Assembly (NCBI RefSeq): GCF_019649055.1
Contig: NW_026570230.1
Location: 248,001-312,000 of the forward strand
Source: Paramacrobiotus metropolitanus
Lineage: Eukaryota > Tardigrada > Eutardigrada > Parachela > Macrobiotidae
Direction of reading: 5' to 3'
DNA length: 64,000 nt
Positions 56,390 to 64,000 of this stretch are shown here, one piece after another. The position numbers were made by a program, and so were the translations under genes. The notes under the pieces were generated by a model. That model was not told where the DNA came from and did not search any database. It worked only from the letters and a program-made list of their open reading frames with translations. How positions within the stretch are numbered: the stretch's first letter is position 1; each line of letters starts with the position of its first letter.

Positions 56390-56690
56390 GCTTTAGTAAC
56401 CAAAGGCGACGCGTGCGGTACCCGCCTTTCTGAGCCTTTGGTCACCGAAGGCCACGCGTGTAGTGCCCGCCTTTTTGAGCCTTTGGTCATCGAAGGCCAC
56501 GCGTGTGGTACGTTGGCCACCGAAGGCCTTTTAAGCCTTAGGTCACCGACGGTTTTCTAAGCCTTTGCCCACTGAAGGCCTGTTAGGCTTTTGGTCACCG
56601 AAGGCCTTTTAAGCCTTTGGTCACTGAAGGCCTTTTAAGCCTTTGGTCACTGATGGCCTTTAGACCCACTCTTTTAAGCCGTTTGTAACC
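56390..56690 (+). repeat. Tandem satellite CTTTTAAGCCTTTGGTCACC-type
   Basis: About nine imperfect units of a short repeat around CTTTTAAGCCTTTGGTCACCG and GAAGGCC, some with an inserted CACGCGTGT. No gene inside. Confidence 0.75.
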
Positions 56691-56705
56691 GTGGGCCGCG
56701 TCAGC

Positions 56706-56735
56706 GCGGCGCGTAAGCGCCGCGGGTCCTGCTTG
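56706..56735 (+). other. Second Helitron-type 3' hairpin (CTTG variant)
   Basis: Same 7-bp stem as at 56017 with a 4-nt loop and the same 8-nt spacing to CTTG. Conserved spacing argues for shared descent with one terminal mutation. Confidence 0.55.
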
Positions 56736-56829
56736 TAACTATTAACGACTATTTTAAGACAGAACTCTCTGTGCGTAACGCTCCCGCCTCCAAATCGCTC
56801 TCATTGGTCCGAACCAAAACACTTACTAA

Positions 56830-57530
56830 ACGAAGTGAACCTACTGAACAAACTCACAAACTATAGTGAACCTTCTGAACACACTAACTAAACAAAATGA
56901 ACCGGCTGAACCCAACCAAGACCTTAGTGAACCACCTGAACCCAACCTAATCCTTAGTGAACCATCTGAACCCAACCTAATCCTTAGTGAACCGACTGAA
57001 CCCAACCGAAAAGTAAGCGAACCGACTGGACCCAACCAAAACCTTACTGAATCAGCCGAACTCAGCCTAATTTCAGTGAACCAGCTGAACCCAACCTAAT
57101 CCTTAGTGAACGGGCTGAACCCAACCAAAACCTTACTGAACCAGCTGAACCCAACCTAATTCTTAGTGAACGGGCTGAACCCAACCTAATCCTTAGTGAA
57201 CGGGCTGAACCCAACTTAATCCTCAGTGAACGGGCTGAACCCAACCAAAACCTGATTGAACCAACTGAACCCAACCGAAAAGTAAGCGAACCGACTGAAC
57301 CCAACCAAAACCTTACTGAATCAGCCGAACTCAACCTAATTTCAGTGAACCAGCTGAACCCAACCTAATCCTTAGTGAACGGGCTGAACCCAACCAAAAC
57401 CTTACTGAACCAGCTGATCCCAACGTACTCCTTAGTGAACGGGCTGAACCCAACCTAATCCTTATGGAACCAATTGAGCCCAACCGGAATTTAGTAAACC
57501 AACTGACTTACGGAACGCAATTATGGAAAG
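56830..57530 (+). repeat. 30-bp tandem satellite, array 2
   Basis: Same family as array 1 (GAACGGGCTGAACCCAACCT and AATCCTTAGT), with the same flanking sequence (CTCACAAACTATAGTGAACC), about 22 units. Diverged remnants of the repeat continue to about 57,960. Confidence 0.8.
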
Positions 57531-58098
57531 CGATTGCACCCAAATCGCTCTCATTGGTCAGAACCAAAGCTGTTGCTAAACCCGATGAACCTGCTGAATA
57601 AACTTACTTAATTCACTGAACCTGCTGAACACACTAACTAAACGAAATGAACCTACCGAACCAGCTCCTTAAACCAGAATAACTACGTCAACTCATTCAA
57701 CCACCTTGCTATACAAAGCGAACCTGCTGAATCCACTTTCTGAACAAAATGAATCGACTGATTCGACTTCTTAAGCAAACTAATCTTATAAAAGAAGTTT
57801 ACAAACCATAATCGCTTACGAAACCTAACCAAAATTTAGCGATTAAGCGGAACCCAACCGAATCGCTAATGAACCAACTGAACCCAACCAAAACTGTAAT
57901 GAACCTAAACTCAACCAAATCCTCAGCAAAGCGACTCAATCCAACTAATAATTAGTCAGCCTACTAAAGTTACTTATCTTGCATCATCACCTTGAGGTTT
58001 TGGAGGCCCAAATGAGCAAACTCCACGGTGTGTTTTAAAATTTCCGTCATGAGTAACTTTTTCCCATAAATTTTCGTGATTCTGATTTTTTTGTTTGC

Positions 58099-58665
58099 AC
58101 AGTTCTGGTAAAGAACGTTCTGAAACATTTTTTTAGAATGTTCTGGAACAATCCTTTAATGACGTAACTTTAATAGAACTCGGATTGGGTATCCCCGGCA
58201 CTAATGTTTCAGTTTGCGCAATCTGCGGAGTTCTGGAAAAGAACGTTCTAGAACATTTTTTTAATGACGTAAATTCAACAGAACTCGGATTGGGCATCCC
58301 CGGCACTAATTATTTTTCAACGTTCCGGAACATTTTTTTAGAACGTTCTGGAACATTCTTTTAATGACGTAAATTCAACAGAACTCGGATTGGGCATCCC
58401 CGGCACTAATTATTTTTCAACGTTCCGGAACATTTTTTTAGAACGTTCTGGAACATTCTTTTAATGACGTAAATTCAACAGAACTCGGATTGGGCATCCC
58501 CGGCACTAATTATTTTTCAACGTTCCGGAACATTTTTTTAGAACGTTCTGGAACATTCTTTTAATGACGTTACTTTAACAGAACTCGGATTGGGTATCCC
58601 CGGCACTAATTTTTCAGTTTGCGCAATCTGCGGAGTTTTGGATATGAACGTTCTAGAACATTCTT
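58099..58665 (+). promoter_or_regulatory. Array of heat-shock elements in a 100-bp tandem repeat
   Basis: Perfect four-pentamer HSEs (AGAAC GTTCT GGAAC ATTCT) occur at 58340-58359, 58440-58459 and 58540-58559, exactly 100 bp apart, and a close variant (TGAAC GTTCT AGAAC ATTCT) at 58645-58664. Weaker three-pentamer versions lie at about 58,113, 58,135 and 58,252, and GTTCC GGAAC pairs precede each main site. nGAAn pentamers in alternating orientation are the HSF1 site. Each unit also has AATGACGTAA (CRE-like) and ATTGG. The array ends about 70 bp before the TATA box. Confidence 0.85.
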
Positions 58666-58732
58666 TTAATGACGTAACTTCAAGAGAACTCTGATTGGAT
58701 ATCCTCGGCACCAATTTCTCAACAACGCGGAG

Positions 58733-58740
58733 TATATAAA
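58733..58740 (+). promoter_or_regulatory. TATA box downstream of the HSE array
   Basis: TATATAAA, with CCAAT (58,711) and ATTGG just upstream, sits about 200 bp before the RPA3-like ATG. The order HSEs, CCAAT, TATA, leader is the layout of stress-inducible promoters. Confidence 0.65.
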
Positions 58741-58929
58741 GAACACCGGTTTACAAAAATTTTGATCTTTCTTTCAGTCTTTCAGTTTCTTCTGAAGCAA
58801 GCACTAAGATCTATTTCATTGTAGTTTGGTGCCGACTAAAACATATTTGAGAACTAATTAATATGAAATGACTCTAGAACCTTAGTTTCCTTTCTCGCGA
58901 GTTTTCTTGCCAAAAGTTTTTGTCTTTGG

Positions 58930-59537
58930 ATGCGTCAATGTTCTATTCGGATGTCGAAAAATTTGGAACAGTATACGTTAGCGAAGGACTTAGTTTCCAA
59001 AATTGGAAAGACCGTGAAAGTGATAGGAGAGATCACGAAGGTGTCCAAAGAAAACCGAACTCTTCACATTCGTACTCCAGACGGCGTTGTCGTTTTCTTG
59101 AACCTTGCGGATCAAGTAAGTCCATTTCAAGGATACCATTTCAAGACCTATTAGGTGCATGCGGTGTTACTGTAGTTTCTCGGACCTGTGCGTGGATTTG
59201 TGGAGGTCAGTGGGTCTGTCGCTGGCGTCAAAACAATTACATCCCAGACACTCATACACGAGCTGGAAAGTGACTCCGAGCTGTCCGTTAGTTACGGTAA
59301 GAATGACAACACTGCTTTCTCTCCTCCTGTTTCTTTTTTTGTGTCTCAGATGGAAATCGAATTTTGTCTTTTTCGTTCGCAGAATTACTAACGGGTCAGC
59401 AGTCCAGCGGTTTGCGCGGTCCGAAGACAGGCAGAGAGCCTATTAAGATGGCGAGAAAATCTGTCAGAGGACGAGCGCATGCGCACACAATCGGAAGGCT
59501 TGGAAAGAATGCGGCAAAACAGAAAGCACGAAACTGA
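58930..59537 (+). CDS. RPA3-like OB-fold protein
   Basis: Three exons (58930-59115, 59176-59296, 59393-59537) join in frame, giving about 150 residues. The first 100 form an OB-fold like the small RPA subunit: VSKIGKTVKVIGEITKVSKE, LHIRTPDGVVVFLNL, then PVRGFVEVSGSVAGVKTI with LIHE, which parallels the GIVEVVGRV segment of RPA14. RPA3 is the structural third subunit of replication protein A, the single-strand DNA-binding trimer. The tail is unusual: about 50 basic residues (GREPIKMARKSVRGRAHAHT) that RPA3 lacks. A start at the second Met (58951, MSKNLEQYT) is possible. The gene stands behind a heat-shock promoter, and its last exon overlaps the Helitron N-terminal frame. It may be a captured host gene or the host locus into which the Helitron inserted. 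Confidence 0.6.
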
Positions 59538-60502
59538 AAGTCAGGACCGGTTACGTCACGACGCTTTGCAGCATAAAAGTCGATGGCAAGAAGGCAAAGC
59601 CGAAAAACCCGGACGGTTCGAAGCTTTACAGTACTCTGATTCAGACACCGCACTTCCGGATCTGGGGCCTATAAACTGCATTTGTTCTGCCTGTGGAGCC
59701 CGGCATTTCAAATCCGAGCTGACTGGCAAGGACAAAAACATTTTTACGACTTGCTGTCAAAAAGGCGCAGTTGTGTTGGATCCTGTCGTACCGGAAGGAT
59801 TTCCCCAGCTTTTAAGGGCGCTTCTTCTCGGGGAACACCCGGCTTCCAACAACTTTCTGGAGCACATAAGACAGTACAACAGCGCACTGGCATTTGCCTC
59901 TATTGTGGCAAAACTGGACAAGCCACCAGGACGCGGACCCTGTCCATACAATATCAGGCCAGCTGTACCGTTTTCTTGGACCAGCAAAAGCGGAAACTGA
60001 CAAAAAACCGTCATACGGGCAGCTATATTTCCTTGATAGCGCGGATGCTGCTGAGGTTCGAGTAACTAATCAACAGAACAAAGACCTGGATTTCAAGAAA
60101 CTTGATGAACTGGAAGCGGTTATAAGAGCCGTCAACCCTTTTGCTGCAGCTTATCGAATGATGAATGAAGTGGAGAAAGAGGAGCAAAAGAAAGCTCTGC
60201 AAGATAACCGCCCACCTCTGGAAGTGAAACTCATTTTCGACAACAACCGGCGAAAACCAAGCCGTAAATACGCAGCACCGACGAGTAACGAGGTTGCGGC
60301 CATTATAGTCGGTGGGAGTGAAGGAGGCTTTCCGGTACATTGTTTGGCAGTCTACTGTAAATCAACTGGCCTGAAAACGATTCCCACTTTGAATGGTGAC
60401 TGTGAACCAATGTGTTACCCGTTATTCTTCCCGCTTGGGACTAAGGGCTTTCACCCAGAAATGGAGCGGACACGAGGACGCAGCGAAATATCCCAGTTGG
60501 AG
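59479..60502 (+). pseudogene. Helitron replicase N-terminal region, frameshifted
   Basis: The first frame (59479-~59955) encodes a charged stretch, then CICSACGARHFKSEL...TCCQKGAVVL, a zinc-finger-like motif usual at the start of Helitron Rep proteins, and FLEHIRQYNSALAFAS. After PYNI the family motif continues as SGQLYRFLGPAKAE in the +1-shifted frame (~59956-60502), with QLYFLD, EVKLIFDN and YPLFFPLG. One base is therefore missing or extra near 59,955. A GTAGGT donor ends the exon at 60502. Either a decayed copy or a sequence error. Confidence 0.7.
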
Positions 60503-60727
60503 GTAGGTGTAGTCAAGCTACTGAATGCCGAGAACTGAGCAGCCACTAGGCTTTTCCGAAAGTTAAGAAAATCCACTTATCTTTGCGAAAACGTTAATCC
60601 AATAAACCGCTGTAAAGCCATAAGCTTACTGTAGCGGTTGGTCCAACAAAGCTCCTGCCTTCCGCAAAACCATTTAGTTTTGCACCCAACCGTTGCCAAA
60701 GGATTCTTACTACTACTGTTTTTGCAG

Positions 60728-61226
60728 TTCTATAGCTACCGAATTGCTGACCGTGGGAATTTTAACCCAATACTATGCGGCAAAAAAGTTGTTCCAACAG
60801 TACCTGGTCGATTCGTACGTTAAAGTGGAAGGATCTCGCCTGCAGTTTCAGAGACTGCAACAAAAGAAATTGCGAGTGGAAACGTACCAAGGACTGCCTG
60901 ACTATTTAGACTCGGCGGCATCGGCGCGCGAAGCTGAGCCAGGACGCACCGTTGTACTGAGCTCCAGCTTTGCTGCAGGGCCACGAGCAATACGTCAGAA
61001 TTACCAGGATGCTATGTCTCTTTGTCGGAAGTTTGGAAAACCGTTTCTTTTTTTGACAATGACGTGTAACCCCAGGTGGTCTGAAATTCAAGATAATCTT
61101 TACCCGGGACAGCAAGCTACTGACAGACCTGACCTGGTTTCCAAAGTCTTCAAGCTGAAGCTGAAATTTCTGCTAGAAGACATCGAAAAGCGCGAAATCT
61201 TTGGCCGAGTTGACGCGTTTTGTATG
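60728..61226 (+). pseudogene. Helitron replicase middle region, second frameshift
   Basis: After acceptor TTTTTGCAG the frame reads FYSYRIADRGNFNPIL, then must shift near 60,778 (at TATGCGGCAAAAAAG) to continue AAKKLFQQYLVDSYVKVEGSRLQFQ, the conserved FQQYLVD(A/S)Y-K-E--RL motif. It goes on with LSSSFAAGPRAIRQNYQDAM, PFLFLTMTCNPRWSEI and FGRVDAFCM, the helitron-like N-terminal helper domain, and ends at a GTGAGA donor. Confidence 0.75.
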
Positions 61227-61337
61227 GTGAGAGTTTGAAACAATACGCTTGAGACTCACAAAGGCAAAATTGGTTTCGTTGCCTCAATATAGTTATTGTT
61301 TTGTTTCACCGGATAAAAAATCTTATAAACTTTTTAG

Positions 61338-63387
61338 ACCATTGAATTTCAAAAACGTGCCTTTCTTCACTGCCACCTTCTCCTGATTGTGGATAAAAGA
61401 GACGCCCGAGTGGAGACGGACACCATTGACAAAGTTGTCTGCTGCGAGATTCCGGACCCGACAAAGCAACCACGTTTATACGAAGCTATAAAAAAATTCA
61501 TGATACACGGGCCATGCGGAAAGATAAACCCCAGTTCTGTATGCATGAAAGAGACGGGAGTGTGTCATGCAAAATTCCCAAAAGCTTTTTGCCCGGAGAC
61601 TAACCCAAACAAGGACGGATACCCCGAATACCGGCGAAGGCATTCAGGCATAACCATCACAGTTGGTAGTCGCACTGTTGACAATCAATGGATTGTGCCA
61701 TATAATCCGTACCTTCTTCTGAAATACGATTGTCACATCAATGTTGAAATTTGCGCTACGACCAAAAGTTTCAAGTACCTACAAGTTAGTTTCTACAAGT
61801 ATATTTTTAAAGGCCACGACGTTGCCCTTATCACTATGACCGATTCGAGCGGCAACAAAGTCCTCAACATGGATGAAATTCAAGCGTTCGTTGATTCGCG
61901 GTACATCAGCGCCCCGGAAGCGCATTGGCGGCTGAGCAAGTACGAAATGCACGCAAAGTCTCATACTGTAGTCCGTTTGCCGGTGCACAAGCCTAATGAA
62001 CAAGAGGTGTATTTTGCCGCGGGAGAAGAAGAAACTGCTGTGGAAAGCGCCTCTACCCGTGACACTATGCTCACCGCATGGTTTAAACTCAACCAAAAGG
62101 ATGCAGATGCCAGGTCAATACTGTACCACGACATACCAATTAAATATCGCTTTGAAATAGGTGCCTGGAAAAAGCGCGTTAACGAGACGGGGGGAAAAGC
62201 TATCGGCCGCATGTATGCCGTAAATCCACGGGACTGTGAACGTTTCTACTTGCGCCTTCTTTTGCTCCATGTCGCTGGGCCACTAAGCTTCACAGACCTT
62301 CAATCGGTGAATGGCGAGACATTTGCCACAATTAAGGATTCAGCGAGAGCACGAGGGTTGCTGGAGAACAGCGACCACTGGATTCAGTGTATGGAAGAAG
62401 CTTCTGGGACTGCTATGCCCGCTGCTATGCGATGCCTGTTTGTGACAATCCTGATCTGTGGGAACCTTCCACCATCGGATGCCCGTAATTTATGGCAGAC
62501 ATACAACCAGGCTATGAGCGAAGACTTCAGGCGTAACCGCACGCCGGACGCAGCCATATTTTTTGCGTACACCGATGTCAACAAACGCCTAGATTCATTT
62601 GGCGTCAGCCTTCTTCGTCCGTATCAAATTTCTGAGCCTCCTCGCCCTTCGGAATTTCAAGAAGAAATCATCGACAAGAAAGCGGAGTTAAAGAAAGGCA
62701 GCGAAATGTTTGCACCCATGAACGAAGGACAGAAAACAGTTACGAACGCAGTTATGGACGCTGTTCATGAGAGATCTAACGAACGTTGCATCTTTGTTGG
62801 CGCTCCTGGTGGAACTGGAAAAACCTTTGTATTTACCGCCATTGCTCATCAGTTAACTGGCGAAGGCATTTCTGTCGTTTGCATGGCTAGCACAGGGATC
62901 GCTGGAAATCTACTGCCGCGTGGGACTACTGTGCACACTGGAACAGGGCTGCCGCTCAAATTAGATAGCAATTCCCGCCTCGCCGTATCAAGTCGTAACC
63001 ATTTGGGGATCAAGCTGCGCAATGCTAAAGTTTTTTTATGGGATGAAGCGCCGATGTCATCTGCTATGGCTCTGGAGACGATTGACGTCAGCCTTCGTGA
63101 ACTAATGCAAAACAATCTGCCTTTTGGTGAAAAAGTTATGGTTCTTGGTGGCGATTATAGACAGGTTTTGCCAGTAATTGAACGTGGAAATAAAGCCCAG
63201 CAGCTGGCTGCTTCTCTCAAACGGTCCCAGTTATGGCGGTTCTTTAAAACTTATAAGCTGCATCAGAATTTGCGCGCGGAAAATGGCCAAGAGGAATTCT
63301 GTCACTGGCTGTTGGGTCTTGGTGAAGGAAAGCTCCCCGTGGACGAAAACGATGAAATCGAAGTTCCCGAATGCTGCATCAGTTCAG
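61338..63387 (+). CDS. Helitron Rep (HUH) endonuclease and Pif1-like helicase exon
   Basis: One long open exon. It begins TIEFQKRAFLHCHLLLIVDKRD, with the metal-binding HUH motif as H-C-H (61368-61376). GPCGKINPSSVCM follows, then the tyrosine motif region FYKYIFKGHD. Helitron Rep normally has Y-x-x-K-Y; here the first position is serine (S-F-Y-K-Y, 61788-61802), so one catalytic tyrosine seems replaced or shifted by two residues. The helicase part has Walker A GAPGGTGKT (62799-62825), ASTGIAGNLL, Walker B-like LWDEAPM, and GGDYRQVLPV, as in Pif1/RecD2-type SF1 enzymes. Such proteins nick, unwind and copy DNA in rolling-circle transposition. The exon ends at a donor after CCISS (TCAG/GTACC). 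Confidence 0.85.
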
Positions 63388-63704
63388 GTACCTCAAAGCA
63401 GTTACCTCGCTTTTGGTTTTTATTTTGATATTACAACCTTGTAAAAAAATTGATAATACGCCACCTCATCTAAATCTTAGTAGTTTACTAAGCTCTGCAA
63501 ACTTTATAAAGTTTGTATCACTGTCTAACAGGGGATGAACGGCTAGTTCACCCCTGTGCGCGAACAGAAACGGAAACTGAACGCCAACACACTGCACACT
63601 TTATCTCTCTCCCATACATCATATCAAAGGCCACCGCAGCACCTTGCTGCGGGGCAAAAATGAAAAAGCATCCAGCTCAGACGACGAAATCTAGCAACTG
63701 AAGA

Positions 63705-63731
63705 ATCTACCAGATTTAGAATCTGGTAGAT
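63705..63731. repeat. Perfect 12-bp-arm hairpin in the helicase intron
   Basis: ATCTACCAGATT, 3-nt loop, AATCTGGTAGAT. It lies in the non-coding gap between helicase exons. Possible terminator-like or MITE remnant; function unknown. Confidence 0.75.
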
Positions 63732-63870
63732 GGAGAAAAACACGGCAAAAACAGCAAAACAACCTAGCAGCCGCCTGTGCGCGGGTGAACGGAGAGGCCA
63801 CTCCTCCTCACAACTGCTTCAGTTAAGTGCCTTACTGTGCTTTGGCAAACCTTGAAAATGAGAATTGATT

Positions 63871-64000
63871 TACAGGAAACATTATCCAAGAGGTTTTTGG
63901 GGATATTATTCCAGTAGACAACACGGAAAAGCTATTGGGCAGTGTCATACTTTGCCCAACCAATGATGAAACGCTGGAAATTATTGACGAGATAGTCGAA
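63871..64000 (+). CDS. Helitron helicase, next exon (partial at window end)
   Basis: After acceptor TTGATTTACAG the frame GNIIQEVFGDIIPVDNTEKL, then VILCPTNDETLEIIDEIVE, continues the Pif1-like helicase in phase with the previous exon; the latter motif corresponds to the usual ILAPKN--V--IN. It is cut by the window edge. Confidence 0.8.

Larger units (their letters stand above)
56046..56735 (+). mobile_element. Helitron-like non-autonomous unit 2
   Basis: Begins TCCTATATATTAAAGCAGAG directly after the CTAG of unit 1, then the shared module AACGCTCCTGCCTCCAAA. Ends with hairpin GCGGCGC-GTAA-GCGCCGC (56706-56723), 8 nt, and CTTG (56732-56735), one base off the canonical CTAG. The interior is largely a 27-36-bp satellite (AAGCCTTTGGTCACCGAAGG). 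Confidence 0.5.
56736..64000 (+). mobile_element. Proposed autonomous Helitron (runs past window end)
   Basis: A third copy of the 5' module (CTATTTTAAGACAGAACTC, then AACGCTCCCGCCTCCAAATC and ATTGG) starts right after the second hairpin. Downstream on the same strand lie a satellite array, HSE repeats, a TATA box, an RPA3-like gene and the Rep-helicase. No 3' terminus is seen before 64,000. Treating all this as one element is inference; the true 5' end could lie closer to the genes. Confidence 0.4.

Noticed and set aside
60023-60340. Minus-strand ORF over the Helitron
   Set aside because: Antisense shadow of conserved Rep coding sequence.

Overview
The window is animal nuclear DNA. Genes have many short GT-AG exons on both strands, and the recognisable proteins are metazoan: a MARF1-type NYN/RRM/LOTUS protein, selenoprotein S, an ABCG1/4-like half transporter, NAF1, a SAT-type polyamine acetyltransferase, salt-inducible kinase (SIK) and a GLYAT-like acyltransferase. 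Gene density and moderate GC suggest a small protostome genome. A eutardigrade is my best guess from overall look only; nothing here proves it.

Layout. 0-2 kb (- strand): an F-box protein and an unrecognised protein. 3.3-6.35 kb (+): a multi-zinc-finger gene with a ~500 bp palindromic element in intron 4. 7.4-8.2 kb: a short DNA transposon with 9-bp target duplications and repeated subterminal motifs. 8.7-12.8 kb (-): a MARF1-like gene with an in-frame TGA in its last LOTUS domain. 13-13.9 kb (-): an unrecognised gene. 14.7-15.8 kb (+): selenoprotein S, with a C-terminal UGA (Sec) codon and a good SECIS hairpin in the 3' UTR. 16.4-20.4 kb (-): a young LTR retrotransposon carrying only gag. 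22.2-29.8 kb (+): ABCG transporter. 30.8-32.4 kb (-): NAF1. 33.2-33.8 kb (-): SAT-like acetyltransferase. 34.4-34.8 kb (-): small helix-turn-helix protein. 37.6-48.8 kb (+): SIK, with a consensus CRE upstream. 50.1-52.4 kb (+): GLYAT-like gene.

53.8-64 kb is an accessory region. It contains Helitron-like termini arranged head to tail, three families of tandem satellite, a 100-bp tandem repeat holding perfect heat-shock elements, a TATA box, a small RPA3-like OB-fold gene, and directly after it a Helitron Rep-helicase. The Helitron has an HUH motif and a Pif1-type helicase, but at least two frameshifts, and it runs off the window end. The HSE array, RPA3-like gene and Helitron replicase lie on the same strand with an overlapping junction. 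This is the best candidate for an undescribed arrangement: a heat-responsive rolling-circle transposon that has acquired a single-strand-binding subunit.

Exon joins were read by eye from GT/AG signals and reading frame. No searches were run.
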